64,000 bases of DNA from Rallus limicola (lineage: Eukaryota > Chordata > Aves > Gruiformes > Rallidae). How positions within the stretch are numbered: the first letter of the stretch is position 1; each line of letters opens with the position of its first letter. Both the position numbers and the translations under genes were made by a program. Below are positions 24,990-38,116 of the stretch, piece after piece. Under the pieces are notes generated by a model. The model saw nothing but the letters and a program-made list of their open reading frames with translations. It had not been told where the DNA came from and did not search any database. Where the stretch lies: positions 3,108,001 to 3,172,000 of the forward strand of contig JAKCOZ010000018.1 of NCBI GenBank assembly GCA_022605955.1, read 5' to 3'.

Positions 24990-27900
24990 TAGCCAAATAA
25001 CCCAAACAAATTTTTTGTACTTATTTGGGCAGGAAGCCAGCTTTTAAATTTGTCTACATTAACTACCTTAGAATTTAGAAGAATAAATATTCTGTGTCCT
25101 TTTCATTCTCTCGAAGTACAAACTATGTTAAAAAGTAATTTCCCTTAGGTGTTAAGTTAGCCTATTTTTTCTATGGATCAACAATTTCTAATTGTAAAAA
25201 CTGCGTTGTTACAGGGTGAATAATTTAGCAGCTCAGAGCAAATCAATGGTAATTGTAACTTTTGGACAAAAGTGTCTGATTACAAAATAATTATGTTTAA
25301 AGACTCACAAAGTTTTGCCGATTATGGAGAGCAGAAAAAAGTGAGTGTATTTAGCCTAGGCTATTTTCAGCAGCTCTGAATTCAGTGCATCTTCCTTTCC
25401 TTTACAAAAACTGCTACTTCTGTCACCATTTGACTTCGTAATAATCTTTCCCAAATAAAGAAAGTAGGGGTATTTATTTGGAAGGTAAATGATGTGCTCA
25501 AGCTGTTTGTTTTTGCGAGCTCCAGAGTCTGCCTAAGGACAGGATGTGTCCAGGGGGACAAGGAACAAAACACAAAATCCCAGGGTCTGGCTGTAGTGTT
25601 TGAGAAGTGCTTGCAATGTTTCAGTCTTAACAGACCTGCTAAAAATGGGGGGTGGCTGAATCCATGAAGTGAAAATTGTTACTTTTGGCTGTCTAATTGC
25701 AGGTAGCAACTTCTGCTGCTTGCTTAATTTGTTTCCCTGGGTTGCTGTGTAACCTGTGTGTAAAGTTGTAGTCAGATATATGCTGTGATTTCTAAGCTAC
25801 AGACTACAGACTCATCAGAAATCCCGATTCTGTTATAAGAAATAACAAAGAATAGGGGATAGATAAACTGCAGATGCAATAGATCTTAATTCTCAGAAGA
25901 TTTATTATGTGAATAGCCAAGTAATTGAAAAGAGTCTGTAAAATAATACCCGTTGAGCTAAATATAAGCTTCTTAGTTTAGTTATGGGTGATTTCTACTA
26001 ATAATCGTGTTTTGCTTTTCAGCAGGAGGTGCTGTCATTGAAATAGTTAAACCTATTTTTTTTTCCCCCATGAAAGACTGCTCCTGCTGCTTGTTCGATA
26101 GGTTTAGGGATATATCACAGTAGTGAGAAAATTGCCAAGTCCTTGTTCAATTAGCAGAAACAGCCCAGTGCTCACCAGCTCTCTGCTGTCAGCTCTTCCA
26201 TACCCATCGGAAGAGTTACTGGATGTGACTTAATAGCATGAAGGTTTGAGAGGATTATGAGTCCCCTAACAAACAGAACGGAGGCATGGAGAGGACAAGA
26301 GTGGGTTGCACAGAGGGGAAATGGTGTTTTACTTGTTTGCGTTCAAATAGCAGAGCTATAAATGTGGGGGGGGTATATTTAGCTGCTTTAAGGTTCTTTC
26401 AAGCCTTCAAAACTTGCGTTATCTGGACACCTGTAGTCAAGCAGAGTTTTATTCAGTGATTTTTGCACTATAAATAATGTTTGGGAGACCAATATTCATT
26501 ATTTAACTTGATGTAATAAGCAGACTGTTCCTCTGGGCTTTCCTTTCTTCCTGATCTTCTCATTCTTTGTTTTCTTTGGTGTGAAATTCTGTTTTCTGTT
26601 TGCTGTCATACCGGCTGCTAGCCAGAGTGTGAGGTGCTGGTGTGCTTCGGTCTGCCGACAAGTCCCATTAAGCAGATTGGAACCTTTCTGTATAACCTCC
26701 CACATGTCAAAAGGAAAACCAGCCACTTTAGTTGATTGTATTCAATTTACGTTAGTTGTTGGGTTATCTGACACCTGAAACATTGACGTATAAAACCTCC
26801 TTGTCCTTGAATAAATCACTGGAGCATGAAGAACAACTTGTAGTGTGTAACTGCTTCAGCAAACTTTCTTTTACTGCTATCAGGGAAGAGATATATTTGA
26901 ATTTATTGAGTTGGCAGTTTTAAAATTCTTTGCTTAGCTGGAGTTTTGTGAGTGTCTCGAGCAGTGTCTGGTATTTCAGAGATCTGAATTGTAATGTCAG
27001 GTATATGTTGTGACTAGCACAAACAAATTTTTACATTTTGAAATCTTTATGGATATTTATAGGAAGTTCCCCGTCTTTGTTTCTGTAAACACAATTGTAG
27101 AATTCTATAAATTCAGGAATAAGATTAGTTCTCAGATATTTCAAAAAAATTTGCGGAGTCAGTTAAGCCATAATGAAAAAATCTTCCATTTGTACAAGTT
27201 ATTAGTGAAATTCCAAAACTGACACTTGTTCAAAAATGAACTCAGGTATAGGTCAGAGGTGGGAGAAAGTCCCCTTGAAAATTAAGTAATGAGAACCTGT
27301 CTCAGAATATAACTCTTGCATTTAGGGAGCCTGTAGGACTGGCCATTATCTGACTTCAGCACTTGTTTGTAGCTAAATTTGTGATTGCATTGGAGACTAA
27401 TTTTATTTGTTTCACAAATAAAATAATTTGATCTAGTTGCTGCTCTTTGCAGAAAACCCAAATCCACACCCTTGACAATCAACAATTAAATACTTTAGAT
27501 CTCTAGGGTGGAGACTGACCTTCTCCAGGTAATGAGATCTAGAAATACAGCTTAACGTTTAGTAGGTTTGGCTATGCAGGAGGTGATGCTTTCCTACAAT
27601 GGCACTTTGCGTAATGACGCTTTTTTCCCGGGTAGTGGAAGTTCTGACCATCTGATAAGCAGAACAGAAATTGAATTTGAGTCACGTTTTTTAGTTCAAC
27701 TATTGCTTGGCTGCTTGCTGGGTCAGGTGATATTCTGTACTTACATGTGAATAGTTTCAATAACAGCCTTTTGTTTCCTCAGAGGACAGTGAATGTGATA
27801 CTGTCATTTGGTGTCTTTGAAATTTAATTTGTAATTGAATAAACAAAATCCTTAGAAGCACTTTGAATTTTTTTCACTTTGGTTATGAGTGAAAGAGTGG

Positions 27901-29900
27901 AAGGGAGCAAAAGGTAAGGGAGAAAATGATGTGTGGGTGAGATATAGTACATTGCTATAGGAACAGAAGTGGCTAGTGACTTGTCTTATCCAGTATGGTG
28001 TTTACCACTGTCAATTCAAAGAAATTAATACAAAACCCAACACAAATCAAGACAAAACCCCACACCAAACCCAAAAAGCCACAGTGGAAAATAATCTCTG
28101 CATTACTAATTCTCATCCAAGTCCTGTGCTGCATGTATCTTCCTTTTTTGTTTTTTAAGCTCACTTACTATAGCTATAGATGTTGCAATTTATGAACACT
28201 TTTAAGAATCTGTGCATTAATTAGTCTTTAAATATCCGATACATGTTTTTTTTTAAATTAACTGTGAGAAATGCAAGTACGTATGGATCGCAAAGCGCTT
28301 GCTTTATTTTCCTCCCTTTTCCATACAGTGAACTCTGTGAACATTCTGAATTATGATGGAGTTTTAAAAGGAATGGAAATGCAGTGTTTGTGTCTGTGCA
28401 GAGAAATCTTGAAAACATTGTGAAACTTCTGTGTGTGGATTTTTCCAACTGCAAATCCACTTTAGCAATTTAGTTGAACTGATCTACTTACAACTTTAGA
28501 AACCTATTTAAATGCAGTTGGCAGTTAACTAGCAGGAGATCTCACTTGGTCTGTCCTAGACTTTCTCTTATATGGTACACGGTGGTTTGGTTTTCTTGTC
28601 TGGTAGTACATATGCTCACAGAAAGGTACTATCCAAAGAGAAAAGATAAATACTGAGTAATTAAGATGAATACAAGTGAATGGTCTTGCCTTTCTAATAG
28701 TGGAAGATGATTTTGTCTCCCCTACAGAGTTTAGTGTCTGCTCTTCTCAACTCTATATTTGTAATGATTGTCATAGGAACTGCTTCTGACACAGCTTTGT
28801 CAACCAACTTTAATAATAAAAAACAGTATTTGAAACACATGATGTTACAAAACATCTTTAAAGAAATAGTAGTGGATTTCTTTTAACTACTAAAGAAATT
28901 TGAGAATGAGGTATTGTTCTGTGCTGTTTTCTGAAGGAAGAATTATTATTCACTTTTAGGCTTTTTTATGATAATCTGTAACTGAAGAAAAATGGTACTT
29001 CAGTGTTTTACTAACAGCTCTTGTGGTAGTTTTGGCATCACCATGACTTGCTTTTAACCTCATCTCTTCCATTTTGTATGCTGATGCATTCTTAGGATGT
29101 CACCTCAGATGATTTGTGATTGTATTTTAGTCTGTATTATTGGAGATGAAATGGTTGCCTTGGCATCGCAGTGTGCATGGAGTCAGTAACGCTGGCATGC
29201 TCTTGTTAATGGAAAAAGAACTATGTGTAAAAGGAACAAAACACAAAACCTGCAAACAAGCAGTGGTCTTAATAATAATATTATTCCATTTACAGTTAGG
29301 TAATCAGCCTTCACTTACAAGATCCTAGGGGATATGCTCAAGTTGAAGATGGAACCCCAGAGACTGTCTGTATACGAAGGCACTGTAGAGGCTGTAGATT
29401 GTATTGATATATAGATACGGAATGTGCAAGAAACATGTTGTTTCACATGGTGTTGTAAAATCCACGTTTCACTCAGTGGAGCAGGACAAATCAAATAACT
29501 ATCTGTTTCTTGGTAGCTCTGCAGAGATGAATTCAAGGACATGTAAGAGTAATACTTCAAAAATATCTGGAGATGAGAATTAATTGTACCTAACAGTTCA
29601 AACATTTGATTTTTGGAGGAATATTTGCTGTGTATAGTTCAGCCAGTTAATGCTTCCCATATTCTATGTTCAAAACAAGAAAAAACAGAGTGTGTGTTCT
29701 TAAGCAGTTTCTTGACAAGGGCAAGTCCCATTTCTGTCATTAGTGAAGGATAATGTCTGGAGTGGCAAGTGTCCAGAAAAAGCAATCCACTATAAAGGCA
29801 TATTTACTTCAGTCAGAGAATTTGAGCTGTGGTTAAAATATCAATATTAGCTTAAGAAAGTATTTGGCAGAGGGAGAGTCCAAAACACAACTAGTTACCT
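24990..29900. other. Non-coding DNA, no gene recognised
   Basis: Contains a G8 run (26366-26373) and the A/C-rich patch at 28030-28080. Otherwise it is AT-rich, with no recognisable exon, RNA gene or transposon. Confidence 0.55.
28030..28080. repeat. A/C-rich low-complexity patch
   Basis: About 50 bases made of AAAACCC, CACAC and AAACCC-like words with few other bases. The complementary strand is G/T-rich with three runs of three or more G. It loosely resembles degenerate telomere-like or (CAAACCC)n repeats but contains no TTAGGG unit, so I call it simple low complexity. Confidence 0.6.
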
Positions 29901-29918
29901 TACTTTGCATGTGTGTGT

Positions 29919-30362
29919 TTAGGCGCCTTTCGCAAAGTCACTTTTAAGCATATGGATATATATCTTAATCTCTTCAGTCTGCAAGTCATACGTGCGCTTG
30001 TAAAGAGGAGGTTTCTTAACAATTCTTTTTGCAAAGCCCTGGTATTTAGTGTCTGCATTATACACAGTTAGAATGAAGAGTTTGTGCTGCTGCTGTGATT
30101 GCTTCACAGGAGCAGCTCTGGTGAGTGAGGGAAAGCTGACTTTCACACATTTAACAGTACGTGGTTTACCAGTTCCTTCCTGTAATATGAAATGGTCCGA
30201 GCAGGCTGGATCGGCCGTGGTACACCATCTCACTTTCTGACGCTCCTCTTCCATAATTCTGTGATTATGGGGTTCCTGTAAATTCATGGCTACGGCATCT
30301 GTGCGTGAACCGCTTCCTGGAAGAATTCCTGCCCCTTTATTGATATGCTTGTGTACCCAGTT
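29919..30362 (-). CDS. Unrecognised protein-like open frame, possible exon or retrocopy remnant
   Basis: An uninterrupted frame of 147 codons runs from just after a TGA (30363-30365) to a TAA at 29919-29921. The first ATG is at 30285-30287, giving a 122-residue product. I do not recognise a family. Coding-like features are twelve CpG in 444 bases against near zero locally, vertebrate-like codon choice (CAG, GTG, GAG, AAG well used), and a balanced composition with charged and hydrophobic alternation such as HKLFILTVYNADTKYQGFAKR, then a basic KPPLYKR segment. No good 3' splice site with a pyrimidine tract joins the frame at its 5' side: the nearest AG (GATAG, just before the TGA) would put the stop in the exon. 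No poly(A) tract follows. It may be a single-exon gene, a decayed retrocopy or terminal exon, or chance. Chance frames of 129-139 codons occur elsewhere here, so length alone proves nothing. Confidence 0.3.
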   Translation of the reverse strand, partial: NWVHKHINKGAGILPGSGSRTDAVAMNLQEPHNHRIMEEERQKVRWCTTADPACSDHFILQEGTGKPRTVKCVKVSFPSLTRAAPVKQSQQQHKLFILTVYNADTKYQGFAKRIVKKPPLYKRTYDLQTEEIKIYIHMLKSDFAKGA

Positions 30363-33300
30363 TCAAACTATCAACACTTCTTTGTACCCCTCCCCCATGT
30401 AGGTACTTCAAAATGAAATCAGTCTTGAAGTAGGAAGCTTAAGAACCTTGGGGGTTTATCGAGCGTATATATGTATATGGGACACGAGTTTTGGTCAGAT
30501 AGGAAGCCTCATTTCAAATTACTTCCTCAGGAATATAATTCTGGAGGGGAACAGTACTCGCCTTGATTCAGCTAAGTCATGTTAACCATCAGCACTGCTG
30601 ATTTTTTTTATAGAGGTATTTTCAATTATTTTAACACTTTAGCCAGGTTTCACCTTACTCAGCTACAGGAGTGTTTGTGTCTCGCCTTATGGTAAAGTTG
30701 AAGTAATTCCTTTGTATTCTGCAATCAAAACATTTTCTGTTTTGTATGGAAGCTGTAGAAGAAACCAACTGTTCTGACACATCCTTTGCTATTTCCTAAT
30801 TAGAGTATAATGAAATACCACAATTTTCTCTTGTAAATAGTTTATATAGTGTGATACAGGCAATGCAAGAGTAATTGGAAATCTGCTTTAATGACACAGG
30901 ATGTGCAAGTGTCACGTGTCCCTTTTCACACTGAAATTCTCAAGAGCTGATTCTGTGGTGAAAAGTCAAGGAAGGTTAATCTTTTCTTAAATGAGATTAA
31001 GACTAGGCAGCAACATGATTCAGATTCCAAACATAATTAGTGATAAATGCATAAAATACAGGATTACTTGCTTTTACTGTGATGAAGAATAAATACTTAT
31101 TTTACAGTAGGATCACTGAAAATTTTTGAATATATACTGACACAAAAATACGTTGAGTGAAGTTAAAATTAAATACTAACTTGATAACATTTGGGAATAA
31201 ATAACCATGTTTTGATTTTTGTAGGGGTTGATCTTGAAGCTTGGATTGTGGGGTTTTTCCTCTCTAAATCCTTTCCTCTGAAGAAAAGGGATATTTTTTT
31301 GAGTAAGAATTTCAGCTACTGATGAATTTCAAAACCACTGGCACTCAGTGCTTCTCCTCTGAACATCAGGATGCTTATAGAAGCATTTCCTATTAGTTTC
31401 AAGTATTGGTATCAAATACGTTGGATGTAAGCGTTAAAAAAATTCTGGGTTTTGAGTGGCTTGGAGAGAAGGATTCTTTAATAATGTGAGAAGGGGTACA
31501 TATTTGGAACAGTATCAAGATCAGCAGATTTCCTTTATCTTTTCTACCTCCATATGGAGGAATACCCAACCCTCTTTTCAGTGCAGGAGGTTTTGGGTAA
31601 TCCAGTTAAATTACTAATTTAAGGTCAGAATTTTATGTGCCTGTTTTCACATGTAGTGTTACCTGCCTTTAAGTGAACCTAGTAACCATATACATGTTAT
31701 AGTGTTATCTTGAGTTGATTATTTTGTGATAAATAGCTCTGGAATTTTCTACATTCATGCTTCGCAAAGTATTTTGAAAAATTTTTATATTTGTAATAAA
31801 TCCTATCTCAGAAACTGATAATAAAGGTCTGTTATAAGTAGGAATTAAAAATGTCAGATTGTTTGAACAGCTTGTGTTGTTTTAGTACAAATTGATTGGT
31901 GAGTACACAAGGCTCCAGTTCCATCTGAATTGCACTAAATTATGCTGAACTAATTATATTCTTGCTTTTTGTAACCTGACATTTAATTACAGAAATTAAG
32001 TTCTATGTGCACACCTCACTCCATGAGTGCATGACACGTAGCTCTCCTTTAGATATTTTTCTTTTGCTTTATCTTCTCATCAACTTCTCCGTTGCAATAA
32101 AAATACATTTACATGACAGCTTTTACCCAAGATGCTGCCTTGAAGCTGCAGATAAGCGATGTAAACAATTGACAGACATGCCAGGGTTTTTATTATTTTT
32201 GAGACTGCATTTATCAGTCTTAACTGATAGAGTTGAATTCTTATCAATAAATTATGATTTGACCTTTTTGTTCTCCATGGAAACCATTCTTTTATTCATG
32301 CTCCTGTTCTCCAGCAGCTATTTTGATCTATCTGAACCCATTAGCAGTTATTAAACAAAAAATAATCCCACACAAACGCTCCCTTCCCCCTCTAAAGATC
32401 ACCCTATATTTTCTATCCTAATAGTATTTTCAGGTGAAGCCTTAGATTCAGTGGTAAGTACATCAGCTGAAACCTATATCTAAAACACGAAGTGGTTTGA
32501 TGAAATGGAGCAGTCAGGAAAAGAATCACTGTGACTGTCAGGCTTCTTGTCCCTTTGGCATCCAAACCAGTGAGATACAATACACTGTATTGCAGAAAGG
32601 GCTATCACCAAATGCTCACAATAAAAGCTGCAAGATGTGATTCTTCACAGCTTGACACCGGTAGCTCTAGAAAAGCTTGTTGGATCTTGCCCTTGCACTG
32701 GGTTCACACATGGATCATGGCTACCTGCCCAGTTCGCGCCTGCAAGGGGCATTTAAAGAACTCCAGAACCCACTGCAGTAGAACGAAGCTGGCACACAGT
32801 TGTGTAAGATGCATGTGCAAGACATTGTTTTGATTATGGGTTTTTCCTAAGGCTGAACCAGAATGTAATACTGAGAAATTTTTAATTTTCCCAGACAACT
32901 GCTGTGTTCAAGCCTCTCTCTGTTAGAAGTGTGTGTGGGGCTGGTTTGTGGTTTACTGCCCATGCAGAGCGCACAGAGTGTACCTGGGGCTGTGACAGGG
33001 CACAGGCAGGGGCTCTGCTCCATGGCACTTTTATGCACTTCTAAAAGTGGATGGGAATTATTTCTTAGTGCCTTTTCATAAAGGCTGAAAGTATTTTCAA
33101 AGCAAAAAATTCTCACAGCATAGAAAAACAAGTAGGCAACTTAGTAAGTTTAAGGCATAAATCACTTAAGTGTGTTAAAATACACCCAGATCATCAGTAG
33201 ACAAGTCGAAACATTTAAAGTGTTACATGTTGCGTACAGTGTAAAACTGTGGTAAACTCTGGGCTGGAAAACCTCTCAGAGAATTAATGTTCTTAATTAT

Positions 33301-35932
33301 TTTTTTTTATGATGTTGCATTTTCCTTTGCAATATTAAATTTCAGATTAAATATTCTGCCTAGAACAAAGCTGTAAAGTGTGTCTGAGGATCCCTGTGGC
33401 ACAGGATGATGTCCTCTGTTTCTACCTGGAGTCATTTTGTAGTCTGATCATCATCTTGTCAGATAGGTTTTCCCTGACCTCACTGATTTGATATCTTGCC
33501 TTTGGTTTTCTTGGGGGTGGTGTGTGCTTCTGGAGCTCTCACCGGCTCTCTTGTCATCCTTTAATTACTCTCAGGTGTAATCATGCAAAAAAGATGATTT
33601 GCTGTTGTGTGATTGCAAAGCTAGTTAGAGGATGAGTATTTTTTGTTGGATACTGATGCTGAAAAAGTACTGATGGTTTCGTGGCTTTGTGCTAGAGTTG
33701 AAGTTGTGGGCACTGCGGTTTCCTCAGATTTGCATGGTATGTCCAACATGCTTTCCAGCATGACTCTGCTTTCACTAATGGCTGTATATAAGCTAACATG
33801 AATTCTGTGCCATGCAAACGAGATAAAGCAAGTGTCTGCTCTTGAGTCTGTTACTCTGCCATTTAAAGAGTATATTTTTTCTCCTTTCTATTGATCCTGT
33901 TGGATCAGTGTCAAAAGGAGTCTAAACTTGATGCTCATGAGAAAATATCCCTCCTTCGGGTTTGTTGTTTGAGGTGATGGGGAGATGCACAGTTGGGTTG
34001 GTTAGTTGAGGTTTTTTTTGAAGGGGTAGACATTTCAGAGTGAAAAGCATGAATGAGGACTGCTGGATTGGTCTGACCAACCAGCCTGATAGTTTTCAAA
34101 TGAAGAATTAATAAAATTGTCACAGAATCATGAGCTTTATTTTGTTGTCAGTCAACATATCAACACATCTTTAGTTATAAGATGCTGCCCCAAAGTAGAG
34201 CTTTAGGCATTACAGCTGCTGTAGGGCATTAGCAGTTGGTTGCAAAGAAATGAAAGCTGTGTCTACTGTTTGGATAAAAGTTGAAGCATTTTTATCTCTT
34301 TTAAGTGTTCTTTTATTTCAGAGAAAAGCTTTGGACACATGAGCTGCTCTATCCAAAATGATTTTAATTATGGTTGTTCTGAGGCAAAACACAAGACCTT
34401 TTTTTTAATTGCTGCTGTAGAATGAACAGCTTGTGCTTTTTGTCGATTTCAAAGAAAATGAAGTATTCTATGATTGAACATATTATATTGCCAATTAAAA
34501 AAATCTATATCATGTTAATGAGTAATTTGGCTAAACACAATTTTAAAAGACTATGATATTGTGTCAAAATGCTGCTCTTTGGAGTGTGTAAAATAGTATT
34601 TATTTCAAGTCTATTATTTTTGTATGTTCAAGTTCTTTCATGTTTTGGAAGGAGTGTTGCACTGTCAAAAGCAAGCAACCTGGAAAGCACTGGTGTCAAA
34701 AGTCTCTTGTCATGAGGCTTTAGCAAACTGGAGAATAACCTGAGATGTAGAGTAACAGCAAAACCAGAGCAAAGCAATTACGGGCATGGTGAGTTTAATT
34801 TGTAGCATGCATTGATTACACCACCTCAACTTGATGCTCAGGTGATCTTTTCACTGCTGCTCTCTTCCATGTTTACCGGTGTCTTGACATAGGTGTGAAA
34901 GAGCATGAGCCTTGTGGTACTTTGCTGATTGGACTGATGTTCATTTGACAGTAACTTATTGTGCGACATAAACCATCAAGAGGTCCTTGAGGTACTGACA
35001 TAGGAGTGAAATGTCAGAAGGCAGCGATGTTTGAATAGATGCTTGACTTCTGTATTGGACATGTTGAGCAAGAGAAGTAGTTTGCTAAGGGGAAGAACCT
35101 TGACTGTAGCCAACTACCCAGCAGAAATACTTGATGAATACAGAAAGCTGGTTGGAGAGTGGTATGCTTAGCTCAGTAGGTGTATCTAGTTAAACTGTGG
35201 AAACAGCTGAGAGATGAAGATGGGGATGTATTTTCCTGAAGAGGCAGGTTGTAAATTCAACTATAACTTCTGAGGTGCTTTTCAGTTTGAAACCTGACTT
35301 CATAGCTCCTTTTCCTTTGGATGCTACAAGGTCCTGTTTCCTCCTGAAAGGCCACAGGACAAAAATGTGGTAAGACTGAGGAAAAAAGAGTAATTTTAGG
35401 TGATGTTTTGAAAGCAGGTATGAATTTGAGCTGCATGTGGTCTAAGCATGGCATATTGTCCTGTCAGTGCAATGTTCAGCACAATCAACTTTGTAATGGA
35501 CTTCCTGTGCAAGTAGTGACAGCTACTTACCAGCTGTAGTTGCATCTACAAGTGTGACATACATCTGCCTTTGTAATATTCTCAACTTAATAGCAGTCTA
35601 ATACCTTTTATGGCAACTAGTTAACCTATTTATGCTGAAGTCCAGTGGTTTTTGTGATTGCTAGGAAGACCTTAGCAATACTCTCATTAATTTTATCTGT
35701 GACTTTCCATATGCCTGTTGGCCATCCAAGTACAGACTATCTGTTTAAGTTGAAGAAACTCATAATTTATGAGAGAAATACTGAGTAGCAGAGAAATAGC
35801 ATAAGCTTAACAAACTTTATTAAAAAAATAAACAAAACCTACAACATTTGAAAGCCAATAGTATCCTATATCAAATTTAGCATCTGTGTCCTTTTTCTGT
35901 TGTGTGGTCTACTTTTTAATAAGATACTTTCC

Positions 35933-35949
35933 TTTTTTTTTTTTTTTTT
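35933..35949. repeat. T17 homopolymer
   Basis: Seventeen consecutive T on the + strand. I see no retrotransposon body on the 3' side that would make this an antisense poly(A) tail. Confidence 0.9.
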
Positions 35950-36530
35950 GGTGGCTCCAATTAGAAGGTTTTCTTGTGCTAAAGATTGGTTGGGGGGAAT
36001 TTAGATGACTAGAGCTGTTTAGTTCAAGTTACAAACATACAAGGCTGTTCAATAATTACATTTCCTGGAGCTGCTGCCTGCAGTTGATGAAGAGGTTGGT
36101 GTAGAGTGGGAAGGACTCTTGAAAACCAATATCCCCAAAATGTGGCAATTCAGTGCCTTGTATTGAGAGGGGACTAGCAGAGAATTAAAGTTACAATGGT
36201 TACACTTTATTGTTTCTAAGGGAAAAGTATCTGCACGTTTATAAAATCTGGCTCTGGAAAGGAACATAACCCTCTGATGTCAGGAACTTCAGTTAATGTT
36301 ACAAACCTGATGCTAAAAATTTCTCATAAAGATACTATTGGTACTCAAAGATGATGTTATAGCAGAGCACTGAATGTGTTGAAATAGTGCAGGAGGATTT
36401 CTGTGCTTAATGTAATGTAGGATGTTCCTTCTGTGCACACGACATCCAAGTTTTGAAGCTAGTATTGAAGGAAGGCTCTGCCAGAAAACCCAAGTTTAAA
36501 CATTTCCAGCAATTTGAGAAGCTAATTAAA

Positions 36531-36545
36531 ATATATATATATATT
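36531..36545. repeat. (AT)7 dinucleotide microsatellite
   Basis: Perfect AT alternation followed by an imperfect extension (TTTCATATATAG). Likely length-polymorphic. Confidence 0.88.
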
Positions 36546-38072
36546 TCATATATAGTTTTTATGTAGTTCATGATAAGTTGTTCAAAGGAATTTAATAAAA
36601 TTATGAAAATGCTTTAGATGCTGCTTTGGCAGTGATATTTCCTGAATTTAAAAACAAAACCAGGTTATTTAGATATGTTCAAGTTGGTGGAAGTCTTAGT
36701 GTAATTCTAACAGGGGTTAAAATCCCAAGTATAGTTGGTTTGGCTGAAAGAAAAAAAATTGTTCTTTGCCTTTCAACAGCTGCATTTCAAGGAAGTATTT
36801 ATGTATATCCTAATAATACTCCGTAGGTTTAGCATTTAGCAATAGCACCTAACTTGGTGCTTAAATTTAAAAGTGTGAGATACGATGTCGCAGTAGGTAA
36901 GTAGCAGGTGAGAGCAGGGCAGAGGCAGAGATTAAAGGAACCAAGTTCTGAATACCGAAGTCTAGAGAGAAAAGTTGGGCAGAAAAGCTCAGAGTGGTGA
37001 GAAATTACAAAGTGTGTGTGAACAAAGTAATGAAGTCATTGTTAACGAGATCCAGCTAGAGCAGGGTGTCTGCTTCCTTTTTCTAATTAGCTTAGAGATT
37101 TGGAATGTAATGTCATCCATGCCTTTTTTCTGTTAGGAAGTAATTTTTGAGAGCCAAATAATGTTTATTTTTGTTATTTGAGTTTGTAAATTACATGTTA
37201 ATATACCTCAAGTTGGTTCAAAAAATAAATAGACTGCAGGGTGCTCCCGCTTCTCTTGCCATCACTTAAAAAGTCTGCTACTTTTTCTTTAGCTCATGGA
37301 GACCATCCACTAATTCAATTTGGTATCTTTCAAATATCCGATTACCAAAGTATTTTTATTAATTGTGACATAGATTTTTATTCCCCTTAAGCATTTGTAT
37401 GGTACCTTAAGTTTTAGAAATTTAAGAATACTGCACTGAATGAGAAAACTGGAGTCTAAATGACGTTATAAAGTTATGTTAGCTGCAAAAACACACAGTG
37501 GTACTTTGTGCTCAAGCAGTTTTTACTTGAGATGATTAAGCTTACGCAATGTAAAAGTGTAGTGTTTGATAACTGAAAGGAGTATCAAAATATGGGACCA
37601 GGATTCAGAGGACATCTTTATGTGAAGAAGGCAGCTTACAAAGAACAGAAAACAAATTTCAGGCTGACTTTTACAAGCTCAGATGATGTGAAGAGGCATG
37701 AAACGTAACAGAATTAATCTAATCTTCTATGAGAATGATCATGCCCCAGGAGACACTATTCAGTGTTGGAATACTCAGTTGTTTTATGGTGCCTGAGACC
37801 CTGGGGTACTGTTTAACCATCTTTATTTCAATTTATGTATATACCATGCTGTTACAATTCACCTAGATCCCACTTATACTGAACCCAAAGCTGCTGCAGC
37901 TAAATCTTTTATTGATCAGGAAAAGTTGTGTGCCATCAGCAGTGACCAGGACAGCACCAGGATTCAAGGGCTGAGACCCCTGTGCACAAAGTGCTATGTG
38001 GTCCTTGAACTAGTTACATCTTCTGTCACAGAAAGCGCTAGAATGAAAAGTAATCCAATGCTCCTTTTACAG

Positions 38073-38116
38073 GCAGGAAAAATTATTCAGAAACCATGCC
38101 CACCGTCTTTATGGCA
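38073..38116 (+). other. Possible 44-nt exon-like segment (weak)
   Basis: A CTCCTTTTACAG acceptor at 38061-38072 and a GCA|GTAAGT donor at 38117 bracket 44 bases that are open in a frame reading AGKIIQKPCPPSLW. Both splice-site matches are good, and spacing of this kind also occurs by chance in long introns. The peptide is too short to assign. Confidence 0.15.

Larger units (their letters stand above)
30380..37900. other. Non-coding DNA, no gene recognised
   Basis: Contains the T17 run (35933-35949) and the AT run (36531-36545). A 100-codon frame at 32531-32833 (+) and a 115-codon frame at 32007-32354 (+) lack any recognisable domain. Nothing else was identified. Confidence 0.55.

Noticed and set aside
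28030..28080. Interstitial telomeric repeat
   Set aside because: A/C-rich but with no TTAGGG/CCCTAA unit.
29990..30260. Resemblance of the text VRWCTT in the 30-kb frame to transferrin-type proteins
   Set aside because: Only the short VRWC match is similar. The following residues and cysteine spacing do not fit a transferrin lobe.
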